A stretch of 64,000 nt of DNA from Linnemannia elongata (taxonomy: Eukaryota > Mortierellomycota > Mortierellomycetes > Mortierellales > Mortierellaceae), in contig JAXBDG010000007.1 in assembly GCA_036320915.1 (NCBI GenBank), positions 1,054,001 through 1,118,000 on the forward strand. The letters are read 5' to 3'. Shown here piece after piece: positions 12,639-23,600 of the stretch (its first letter is position 1; each line of letters opens with the position of its first letter). The notes beneath the pieces were generated by a model. That model had not been told where the DNA came from. It ran no database searches and worked only from the letters and a program-made list of their open reading frames with translations. Made by a program: the position numbers and the translations under genes.

Positions 12639-13638
12639 CTATTCTCCCATGGGCACCCATTGATTTCGCAGTCCTTCTACATAATCGGTCTCTACGACAA
12701 CGGAGCCTTCGCTCTGGCCTGGCTCGTCCTCTGACCCGTCTGGACTGCTGGTCATGTTGTCATCCTCGTCGTCCTGAGAGTTTGATGCAGAGTGCTGGTG
12801 GTGAGGGTGAGCTGAACCTGCGATCTCAAACCGTGAGTGTTGCCTTACCAGGTTGACATAGTATCGCTGCATCATGGTTCCCTCGACAGCGACTCGCCAC
12901 TCGATCAATCCCAAAAACTCGACCTCCAGACTGTTTAGCTCCTGTGTACTCAATCCTCCGACCTTGGCATAGTGAGAGTTGGTGCAATAAGAGTCGCAGA
13001 CGGCCTTCGCTGCGAGGGTGACGGACGCAATGATGAATCGATGTACTGTGAGCGAAGATATGGTGAACGTGCTGACCCGTTCGCACACTCGGTCGATGTA
13101 TATTAGAATGACGAGCAGGCAAGCTCGTTCCAGTGAAGTATATTTGACAATTCTCCGAAGGTAGTCGTAGACCGATATTTGTGGTGGCGCCCGTGAGTGA
13201 AAGCGAGTCAGGTTGGCGGAGGTGAGGGGTATTTGGTCGTTGTGGGCCGTGAGTCGACATAGCATGTCCGCTAGCGTGGGTAAAGTAGGTGCCGCGAACA
13301 GGAGAAAGTACATGGAGAGTGAAAAGAAAAAAAAGGGAGAATCTCAGTCAGCTCTCATCCAGTATGGATCTCTTGTACAATCAAACAAGAGGTATGATCC
13401 CGTCTGCTTTTGTTCACTGACGTCCTCTTGTCCTGTTGGGGAGTCATTTCAAAGGTGCAGGCTTTTGCTTCTCCTTTTTGGTCCGTTGTCACATACCAAT
13501 CATGATGGTGAGATGGTTCATATCGGCCTGGTGAAAGTACTCCGGGACGAGGATCACTCCTGCAGGCTGCGCCGGTTGTGAGGACACTGTCGGTTCTGGT
13601 GAGGGTGAGACATGGTTTGAGCCTGGCTGTAAATGCAT
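12639..13638 (-). CDS. Pho80/PCL-type cyclin
   Basis: Two exons: 13638-13497 and 13270-12639; 257 aa. The cyclin box is clear: ADMLCRLTAHNDQIPL, FHSRAPPQISVYDYLRRIVKY, ACLLVILIYIDRVCE, LTVHRFIIASVTLAAKAVCDS, and GGLSTQELNSLEVEFLGLIEW. This pattern marks the Pho80/Pcl family, cyclins that activate Pho85-type CDKs in phosphate and nutrient signalling. The last ~80 residues are His/Ser/Asp/Glu-rich and probably disordered. The intron (226 nt) has a GTATGT donor, a CTGAC branch-like site, a long pyrimidine tract and a GCTAG acceptor. An upstream CTGAG would also keep frame, but it precedes the pyrimidine tract. The start ATG in ATCGCCATG gives an N-terminal extension with EPTVSSQPAQPAG and a conserved-looking VPEYFHQADMNHLTIMI. 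Confidence 0.88.
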
Positions 13639-13987
13639 GGCGATGGATGTTGTTGTTCTTTGTTGATTATTCCACTATTTTTTTTCCTGTTGTTGTTGTT
13701 ATTGTTGTTTGTTGTTTGTTGTTGTGGTGGTGAGTTGATTGGGCGCTTGTCAAGAAGAAAAAAATAATAGTATGGAGGTATGGTGTCGTGTTGGGGTAGA
13801 ATATATAGCAGCAGGTTCAAATGAGCGACAGGCGAGGCGGGTCGAGGTGTTGTCGTCCAAGTCGTGAAGATGATCGAGGCATGAGATTCTGAAAGGAAAG
13901 AGAAAGAAAAAGTAAAGAAAAAGGAAAAGAAAAAAAAGGCGAGGAAGTGAGGAAGTGACAGGGAGTGAAGGAACCTAAAAAAACATG

Positions 13988-14014
13988 AAAAAAAAAAAAA
14001 AAAAAAAAAAAAAA
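13988..14014. repeat. A27 homopolymer
   Basis: A run of 27 adenines in the divergent spacer. No target-site duplication or coding remnant next to it suggests a retroposed tail. It looks like a simple-sequence tract of a kind that recurs in this window. Confidence 0.9.
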
Positions 14015-14610
14015 TGACTCGCAGCCCTTCCCTCTTTCTTAAGAGAAAGAGGTCTTACATCGTTTTATGTGTGCCTCTTCACTCTACTGGCTTGTCTGAC
14101 TACGAACGGAACGGACTATCGTCGATGTTAAAGCAAGCCTTTTCTCGCCCTTTCTTACTTTTCTACCAATGCATTACTGTCGATGCTACTCTTCTTTCCA
14201 TTTCTATATGTATGCGCTCTCTCTCTCTCTCTTTATCTCTCCTTTTCTCGTCGTTCTGTCGACCACACGACCACAGGACCCCATGCAGGTGCTCGACATG
14301 CTATCCCATGCTCTCATTTTTGGTTGGTTCGATTCACAGATATCCATCGAAAACAACAAAAATCCTCCCTCCCAACTTTCTTTTACCTCTTCTTTCGTTT
14401 CCTCTCACATCATTCATATAACATTTTTCCCCATCTTTTCATCTCTTCACTTTTGGTGTTCATATCTTCATCTCTTTTGCGAGCTCGAGCCATCCTGACC
14501 CACGCAACCCCTCAATTGCACTCTCAATGCCTCTGTAGTCCGTTGGTATGTAGCTCTCATATATCTATTCTCTTGCGCTGGTCACCACTCCGGTGTCAGA
14601 GTTGTGAATG

Positions 14611-14629
14611 TGACGTCATGATACCATTG
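14611..14629. promoter_or_regulatory. CRE palindrome and inverted CCAAT box
   Basis: A perfect TGACGTCA palindrome (14611-14618), the classical CRE/ATF bZIP site, is followed by ATTGG (14625-14629, a CCAAT box on the other strand) and GGGCGG. The cluster lies ~470 bp upstream of the J-protein ATG and about 1 kb from the cyclin ATG, so it most likely serves the J-protein gene. Assignment by motif only. Confidence 0.4.
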
Positions 14630-15090
14630 GGCGGCCACGCCTTTATTTTAGAAAATAATGTACGTTCCTCATTCCCCTTTTTCACTTTTGTTCTCTCATT
14701 CCTAAATCACCACCCTTCCGCCTCTTTTTCAAGGTCGACTCTTTTCGCAACACACGTACATGGCTCTTTGTGGTACCGCAAGGACCATTAAGAGCGTCTT
14801 CGAATGGACGTCGCTCTCATGTAAACTACCCCTCCTGCACTCTGCCACCACACGACGCGAACTTATTCTTATTAAAATAAGCTGGAGAGAAGGATAGTAC
14901 AGCAGGATGCATTGAAAAAAAATAGAGCAAAGAACGTGAGCGAAAATACCAAAGCGAACGAGACGCCTTTCTTCTTAGTCCCGTTGGTGTTTCTGACTTT
15001 GAGCCCACAGCCACAGATACCAGACAGAGAGTGAGAGCGTGATCGACATCAGTATTGGCACTCTATCTGGAACTAGAGAGAGCAAAAATA

Positions 15091-17244
15091 ATGACCGATC
15101 GATCTCCTCTTACACACTTTATTTTAACAGTCACCGCAAGACAGATCGTTCAACGTCCAGTCCGGCTCCCTTTTGACAGCCACAGCTTGAATGCTGCTCC
15201 CACCCGGAGGTTCACCACAAGCAGCAGTCGGTCATCTGGATATGGATACCGCGACAAGAAGAGCAGCAGTCAGCCAGAAGGCCCTGCTAAGGAGAAACTT
15301 CGGCTTGTTCCTTTCAGGATGAACGCAGCCCAGGCAGAAGAGGTAAGTCAACATATATTACTATATATAAAAAAAAAAAAAGAAAAAAAAAAGCAATTGG
15401 CGCATAGTTGGTTATTGCTCATTATGATGGAAGTATACTAATTGGCGATTAAAGGCCTTTGGGAACTATCACGGACATAGTTTCTTCTCTGCCAAGATCA
15501 ATCAGGTCAACAAAATCGAGGCTCTCTATCTCCCCTTCTGGGCCGCAAGTGGATCTGTCCGATCCAAAATCATCAATGCCCAGGGTGAGTGAGTGACAGA
15601 GGCACAAATGTCACGCAAGAAATCAATCATCGCCATCTTATTCATCTCCGCTTCCTTTGTATATCAATTAGTTGGGTGGGACCGTCTTGTCACGCGCTAC
15701 AACAAAGTCACCAAACAGAACGAATCGTCCTGGGAGACAACTTGGAGATCGGTCCAGACCCGCCACGAATTCTCAAACACCTACCCAAGTACACTGCCCG
15801 AACTCCAGGTCTATGCCTCATACAAGTATCGGCGTGGATTTGTGAACCAGATTAGGAGCAGTTCCAGCATTCTTTCTGCCAAGACCCTTACCCCACAAGA
15901 CATGGAATCGATGGATCTGGAGGACCAAACGCGTGGACTACGAAACCGTGGGCTGGATCCCTTCACCATGAAACCCTCCATCGCCCTCAAATTCATCAAA
16001 ACTGCCATCGAGGAGAACGAGGTCCGGACCGCAGAACAATGGCTAGTGGAAGCATACAAGTGCGATCGCGCTAGGATTTTGTCGATGGACTTTGAGTACA
16101 ACCAGCTTGTGCTAGCACCTGTGTACATTCCTGTGTTTGTATTCTCGATTCGCCATCTGGACAGGACTTTTCGAACATTTGTGCAGGCGCATGACGCTGC
16201 AGGACTAGTCGGTGGCCTGCGGTTTTACTCTTGGCAACGCGTCAGTGCCGTTACAGCTGTCGCCGCTGCGACAGGACTTTTGCTGCTGGGAACCTCGCGC
16301 TTCGGAATGACGATGACTAGCGGTTTTTGGCTGGGTGTCGTCGCTCCCACATTTATTGTAGCATGGTCTGTCCTCTACTACCCCATATTGGATTATCGCA
16401 TCAGAGATTGGTGGCGTCAAAGGTATTGCTCAGTGAATCGGATTTGTTTTGAAGGCTTTCGTTGGTTTACTTTTTCATGGTCAAGCATATCTTTTAATAA
16501 CACCGACACTTGTTCGACACGCGTGTAGGGAAATGGAAGGACATGAATCGGAAGCATCGTCGACGTCTTGGGACGCGGATTGGACTAAAGCATACGATAG
16601 GTAAGACTCGTTTGACAGCTATGTATCAACCTCCGGTACAATATGTTTCACTAACTTGTTGCTCATCGTCTGACATCGATAACAGGTTTGAAGAAGAGCA
16701 GCGACGACAGGACTGGAGCGAGAACCAACAATACCAGCACCAATCTTCATATGGTTCGCATTCATCTCAGTCTTCTGAACAAAGAACACCCTCTAGTGAC
16801 CCCATGGGTTACTATGCAGCCCTTGGTGTCCCGAAGGATGCCTCTGTACAGGAAATCCAGTCTGCCTTTAGAGGACTGGCCATGAAGTGGCGTAAGTTGA
16901 GCTACTCTTGGAGACTTGTAACATCGCGAGTCGATGCCACATTATTACCCGAACTAAATAGTTTTGCACTGTCCTTCAATTGGATAGATCCGGACCGATT
17001 CTCGACTCCAGAGGAAAAGGCCAAGGGCAAGAAAAAGTTTCAGGAGATCACAGCCGCCTATAGCGTTCTTCGCGATGGTAAGGAACAAACAGTCTCTTTA
17101 ATTAAAAGGAGTTGGATTCCGCTGTTCGATCGTGCGTTGTATTACTGTTTTACTAACACACGTTTCCTCAACCCATCATCCATCTCTTGCACGCGAACTG
17201 TAGTGAAAAAGCGAAAAGCGTATGACACCTACGGCAGAGCATAG
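15091..17244 (+). CDS. Mitochondrial membrane protein with C-terminal J domain
   Basis: Seven exons: 15091-15342, 15455-15584, 15672-16422, 16529-16600, 16686-16891, 16988-17077, 17204-17244; 513 aa. The N-terminus is Arg/Ser-rich and ends in RRFTTSS, as in matrix-processed presequences. A middle region (KLRLVPFRMNAAQAEEAFG, ALYLPFWAASG) is followed by two hydrophobic segments around VSAVTAVAAATGLLLLG and FWLGVVAPTFIVAWSVLYY. The C-terminal J domain reads YYAALGVPKDASVQEIQSAF, then HPDRF, then FQEITAAYSVLRD. The HPD triad is intact, with its His codon split by an intron (C/AT). J proteins stimulate Hsp70 ATPase, so this one probably recruits mtHsp70 or cytosolic Hsp70 to a mitochondrial membrane. 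Yeast Jid1 is a possible relative, unconfirmed. The start is the first in-frame ATG; a 5' exon at 14761 cannot be excluded. Confidence 0.82.
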
Positions 17245-17605
17245 GGCCGCATTAAGAATAAAATTGGTAGTGACTGTTTCCTAAAACCCATCCTCAACGG
17301 CGCGCGCCCTCTGACCATTTTTTTTACACCCACTCTTCTTCTCACACCCCCACCACTGCCTCGCCCGAACCCACCGACAGACCATTCTATGGGATCATAA
17401 AGGGCACACATGGCAAGGTGAGGACAACGAGTCATTAATACACATAGACAACGACAAGCATAAGCATAGACACTCAGCAAAAAATAACAGCAATCTCATC
17501 AATACATCGCCTGGACTGACATGGAACCTTGCTTCTTTTACTTGTGGGTGTGATTACAATAGCTACTATTTTCAAGAGGACTCGTCAGACGACTCGGCCA
17601 ACGCC
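17245..17605 (+). promoter_or_regulatory. Spacer between J-protein gene and SZT2
   Basis: 361 bp between two genes on the same strand. It must hold the J-protein 3' end and the SZT2 promoter. A C-rich stretch (17325-17385) and an A-rich leader are present; I see no other gene. Confidence 0.4.
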
Positions 17606-20600
17606 ATGGAGGAGGAATCCCACACCACTCCCACTCAACCCACACATGTCATTCAAGAAGCTGGCCCAAGGCTGAATCGAAGCCTGAGTAACGCGACCCA
17701 ACCCAACTTCCCATCCAAATCATCCGCCACGTCCTCCTCTTCATCCGCCTCGTCGTCGTCATCTTCTACACCATCACTCTCTCCCAGGGCAACATCGCCC
17801 AAAGGATCCTCAGCCAAAGCAACCTCGCCTAAGAAACACAGTACACAACCTCCCATAAAGGCCAATGGTTCGCCAGAACAACAGCGAAGCACTTCCGTCC
17901 TCAAAACGCCTGCCAAACTCTCAACGCCGCTTACTGAAGATGCCAGGAGCTTAGCCGTTGCTATTGAAGATCAGGAAATGCAGTCGAGGTCCGACCTTGA
18001 AGAGTCCCTCCTAAGGAACCTCTTCTCTCCCGTCAAGTCTCTAGAGTCAGAGGTACGACATCTTTCTTCTTACTCACAGCTTGAGTCAATGGTACTTCGA
18101 ACATTTGATCGTAACCTGATGTTTGTCAATTGGGGTGTACGGTAGAATCTCTCTGTTCTGTATGGCTCATCGGACAAGCATCTTCCTTGGACGGATACGA
18201 CGCAGCAACACCCACTCGAAACGATGCGATTTGTACCTCAGACCCGCGTTTTTTACATCAACAAGAAGTATCGCTCTGTATTCATGGTCGACGTCAGCTC
18301 CTCGGTCCTCACTGTGGATTCCGGGGGAACAAAGATCGTCATGGGCCAAGTCATGGACACGTAGGTGCAACGCCTTTACAGCGGCATGGATGTGTTTTAA
18401 TATTTGCAACCGACAATTAACATCGTATGTTCTTCGACTTGATAGACTTACAAAGTGTTTGACGGGACTTTCAGAGCGTTTCTCGTGTCCGGGGATGAAG
18501 CAGGACTTTGTCCAGGTAGGACAATTCTTTTGTGCCCACTTATGATTGTCATTGGAATGTAGTTCCTCAGATTCTAATCGAACAATCCCGTCCTTCCATA
18601 GTCCGAGATCCACATCACGGTCATTGCTGAGTGTTCTCAGTTTGCCAGTAACTTGCATACAGGAGAGATTCTCGCCAACTTTCCCACGATGAAGGTGCTG
18701 CTGCAGGATGTCGTTCTGACGGAATCCAACATCCACAGCGTGCTCAAGGTTCTCAGGATACAGCTTGCCAAATTTCAGGCAAAACTTTCTCGATTCCGGG
18801 GCGAGCTTCGGCGAACGCGAGAGACCCTGGGATACTCACTTGCTGTGGAGGAGGCTGTCGATGATGTCAACACAGAGCTGGATCTCGAGGACGACATCAG
18901 TCAACGGAAATCTTGGGGTGTCGGATTGTCGGGCGCCAATTTGTCGTACACGCTGACGGCTGGTCTGTTTGCGCTGGGCTTGATGCCAACTTCAGCATCC
19001 CCGTCACTGGTGGTCGTGACTGATGGTGTGGTAAAGTCAAACTTGCTTCACGGAAGTACCATTTTGCGGCGACTGATGGAACTGGATGTATCCTGCTCCA
19101 TCATCCAGCTTGGAAGCCGGGACGATGCCATTCCAAGCTGCAACTGGGGATTTATCCAGGACACAGAGGCCCTGCGCTTTGTGACCGATGCGACGCTTGG
19201 CAAGTTTATGTACTCTCAGGATTGCATCTCAACGGATACACTCAAGGCTAATCAGAACCCACCCGCAGGGAGGATGGCGCCAAATATGTATCACCGCGCA
19301 TTTTTGATCCGGGAGCTCTGTCTACTGAAGCCTCGACCAGGTCTCGATGATTTTGAAGACAAGGATGAATCACCAGGATACTCCCTTGCCAATTTTCCTT
19401 GGGATCCCAAGAGCATCCCGGAACCAATCAAGATGATGCAGACGGCTTGCAAGGACTACCATCTCAATATACCCGTCGAGCTGCTGGTGGCTGCTCGAAT
19501 CAGGCAAGGCTTCAGGATCAAGGGCGTCTCCATAGGACCAGATCGGGATCGGGGCTCGTCAGAGCGTTACATGATCACAATGACTCTTGCCTGGCTTCCA
19601 AACGTCACCGTACAGTATCGACTAAAGGGGCAAGTATCGGGCGACAACAACCACAGCTATTTCAGTCGATTTGAGTCACCCATGGTCGAGATTGACATTA
19701 TCGCCTACCAAGCCTTCGCCATCCACTTTTTGAACTCTCAGCATGCGCCCGTCAACGCCAGCCATTCGGTCTACGCCAAGGTTTTCAGGATTCATCGATA
19801 CATCGTGGGTCTCAGCGATTCGGATGTGGCTTTGCGAGGATTGAACAACTCTCACGCCTCCGCCAACCAAGCACTATGGACACAGCGCGCGAAAACCAAA
19901 GAGCGCACCAAGACGACCAACACGGTAGGATCTACCGGTGCGGAGCGAGACAAGGAGGAGCTTACGGCGTACTTATCGCGACTCTCGGAACAATGGTCTG
20001 GGTTGGCCAAGGACGCCGATTACCAGTACAGTCGAGGCTGGTACAACGAGCACGAGTTTGAGGCCATGTTGGTCGTCCCTCCACCGGCCTTCCTACCTAC
20101 AGCTATGGATACCAAGAACTCTCTTGTCAAGTACAGCGAAGGACTCGAGACGACTGTCCAAGGAATCCAGGAGTATATCAAGAGCAATTGGGCGTCGTTT
20201 ATTGTCGGAGACGTCTTTGTTCAGACATACCAGTCACCGGAGTCTGGACCCACCACCACGACAAGTGCTCGGTTCTGCGAACTGCGACTTTTTACGGAAC
20301 CCAATGTTGCCATTTTACGAGTCCAGCTTCGATTCTTTGGCGTCTCGCTCTCCCAACGACAATCGATAGCCAAGGATCTCAAGACCAACATCTACAACTT
20401 CCAGGCCACGCAGAGTCCCGGTACGAGCTCAAAGACCGAATCCGAGGTCGTTCAAGCCCGCGTTCTCCAATGCAAAAGGCCCATGTATCGGCTGTTGATG
20501 CGACATTTGATTTATGAGGCTCCGTTGAGTCACAAGCCCGAGACCAACCTTACCGACTTTCACTCCCATGTCTCCGAGCCCATTGGAAAGGAATCGGTGA

Positions 20601-23600
20601 TGCGGTCCTACCTTGTACATAAACACTGGGGATGGAAGGATCAAGTACGGGATTCGGCCTACCTTGCCGAGAACAGCTACATGGCCAGCCAGGATCTAGC
20701 GTTCCAGTATCTGTGTGCACAGCGCATGGGCGAGGGGTTCTACCTGGCGTCAGCTCTACCAAACCGAGTGGTGTTCTACAAGGAGGTCGAGTTACCCCAG
20801 CTGGAAGGATCTCTTATCAGCGGCACGAGGACAGTCCAGTACCTCATCTTCAGGAGTCCCGTCTCAGGAGAGCTTGTCACCGAACTCTGGATGGAACCGA
20901 CCGTCGATGCCAACCGCTACAGCTTGTTCGAAAAGTTGAAGGCAGAGATTATCGCTGTTGATCGGTTCGTTCTTTCACGCCTGGCAACCTACGAGGCCAT
21001 TCACACCATCGGACGGCTCCGCCTCAGGCCTGAGGTGCAACAGCAACCACAAGACCGCGACTTTATGTATCCTTGGCTCTTCGACCCTGCGACCCTCTTA
21101 CGCCAACAGCGACTTGTCACTCTGTCATTCGAGGCTCCGCAGAGATGTTGTGCAACGGGAGACGAACACGAGAAGGAAGGCGTCTCTCATAGGAAATGTC
21201 TTCACACCTTGGGTCTCGGTGTATCAAATGGATCTGAAGTTGCCCCAACAACCTTACTGGTGGCAGGGAGTGGACACCGGGAGCTCTTTTTGACGAGAAA
21301 TGCGAACGCGAGTACGACGAGTTTGAGCCAGTCACTGTTAGATGCGGAGTCGGCGCCATCGAGCGAAAACGAGCTGGTTCTCGAGTATAAGGACCAGCTT
21401 CGGGAGCTATGCTGTACAGACAGGGACTTGGCAATTCTGCATTTGTTCATGGAGAAGTCACTCTCCCAGCTGGCAGACGGCGAGATTATGGCGGGAGGAG
21501 AGGACGATGCTTGCAACGAGTTCTTCTTGGACATCAAGACGTCGATAAAACGCAACGCTGAGGTCCGGCAGGCACTGTTGACCTTCCACTGCGCCAACTC
21601 TTTCCAGGATATCCGATGCTTCGTCAAGAGCGTCAATGCCAAGTTCTTCCGACTCCTTATCGTACCAAAACTCGGATCTGTCATTTCACACCTGACGAAG
21701 CTGCGATCTTTGCCGCCCAGGGAGAATGAAGCTGGCTCGGAACGTGCCCGCCGCGACTTTTTGAGCTGTCTCATGTTTGAATGTCTCCGGAGCAAGCCAT
21801 TAGCGGACGTTTCGGAGTACAATGCCAACGCCCTTGACCAGAGCCACGCCCTCTTTGAACTCCATCCGGTGTCTCTAGGACCTTTGGTTTCTCAGACACC
21901 TTTGCTCCTTCAACCTGTCGTGAATGAGGATCAAGGAAAAGCTAGAGTTCAAGAGTCGACCATGCAACTGATTCGATCCATCAGCCAGGCTTACTCTCAC
22001 AGCTTTGCAAAAGCCATCTACACATCTCTGCTCGAAGGACATCCCATCGACCACGCAGACTTGAAGAAGGCCAGCCAGATTTGCACCAAGAACACTGTCG
22101 ACATCAACATCACAGGCTTCATCAACACTCTGGAACAAGGACGGCGCCTCGGAGTATTGAGGTATACTAACATGCGGATTGATCTGCTATGGTCAGTCAT
22201 ATTAGCGATCGCTGCTGGCAGGGCTTGTATTCTAATACTTCATGATATAATTTACACTAGGGATGACTCTCCAGAGTTGAAGGCACGCTTTTTGGATGTC
22301 CTCAAGCACTCCTTCGAACTGGCGCCAGGAACAGGAGCCGACAGGATGTATTTCTACCGACCTGCGGTGAGGAAGGCCGGACCCAAACTAGTCAAGCCCA
22401 AGACGAGAAAGCGATCCCCCAGTGTTTCAAGATCTGGCTCGATCGACGCCGATATGGAGGACGCTCTTGGAGAAGTCATTGAGTGTGCTGAGCGGCCCAT
22501 GTTCCTGCATCTGGAGTGTTCTTTCCAGAAACCTCTGACGCAGCCTGCTGACTTGGAGCACGCCCACTTGAAGTCATCGGTGACTTTCCCAGTCTCAGAC
22601 ATTCCGGTGTCGTACGTCTACCAAGAGAAAGGCGCCCGCCCAAGCGACTATGCTCCCTCAAGCATCGGCTTTGACTCGCGACCTGTCGACTCTGCTGACG
22701 GCACTGTGGCGATTCTTCATCTTGTCGTTTCGACTTTGCCAATGCCGGAGGATTACGCTGGACCTACTCTAAAAACTATCGACTCGGAATCCAAGATCAG
22801 TATCGATAACAACCCACTTACTGGACCTCGGAGTCTCCAACACATTTTCCCGTCTCTGGACGCCACGCAAGTGGAAGCTATCGCAGATGCGGAGGCAAGG
22901 TTGGAATGGTTGGTCAAGGAAGAGATCATGCATGGCTTGCTGAACATGACTCCTGTCACGGTCGACATGCTGAATCTTGTTGAGACGCAGCTGAAGACCA
23001 AGAGCAACTTTGTGACATTCCCTACAGCAATGACCCTGCCGCTGACGTTCGTCAAGAAGAGACGCGGACACGAGATTTTCATGCAGGAACTTGCGAGAGC
23101 CGACATGCACCCATACGAGCTCTATCAAGTCGGGTCGTACTTTTACCTGACAGAGGGCGCCGATGATGTCACTGGTGCTGACAGTTCTGAGGGTCAGGAG
23201 GTGGTTCAATCGGGGGATCCTGACTCTGAGGGCAATCCGGATGGACAGGTCGAGGATCTGCCTTCGCTTTCTAGCAGCTTAAACAAAGATTCCACTCTTC
23301 CAGCGTCGGATGACCTGTGCCATGGCCTGGGAATCGTGATATTGCCGACACCCAGGCCGGCTCACGAGTCCTCTTCCAGCCGAAAGAGCCATGACACCGG
23401 AGGCGCTTCGAGGAGGAAGCGCGAGTTTTGGTTGATTTTGGTACCCAAGGATACCTACGTCCAGGTGTACTTCTTCTCGAAGTCCCTGTCGGAAGAAGCG
23501 TGCAACACAATCCTGAACCGGGTCCGAAAGGCAGTTGATGAGCTCTGTGTCAAGGTTAACCAGCTGACATTGCTTCAGTCGCTGAACGAAACCAGGAACT

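Larger units (their letters stand above)
13639..15090. other. Divergent intergenic region, cyclin to J-protein gene
   Basis: About 1.45 kb with no supported gene. It holds a purine-rich stretch (13880-13980), an A27 run at 13988-14014, then a long CT-rich stretch (14200-14560, including CTCTCT runs) that keeps frames open by composition. At 14611-14660 sits a promoter-like cluster: a CRE palindrome, an inverted CCAAT and a GC-rich box. An ATG at 14761 opens 33 codons (MALCGTARTIKSVFEW...) and could be an upstream exon or uORF of the next gene. I could not place a good donor after it. Confidence 0.5.

Noticed and set aside
13269..13352. Longer cyclin exon 2 beginning at the upstream CTGAG acceptor
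   Set aside because: In frame, but adds a Phe/Ser run translated from the pyrimidine tract and interrupts the continuous cyclin N-terminal block that the GCTAG acceptor gives.
14326..14335. GGTTCGATTC, resembling a tRNA T-arm consensus
   Set aside because: No acceptor stem, D-arm or anticodon arm can be folded around it; chance match.
14183..14791. 202-codon plus-strand ORF upstream of the J-protein gene
   Set aside because: Open because of CT-rich low complexity; Leu/Ser/Phe/His composition, no recognisable motif.
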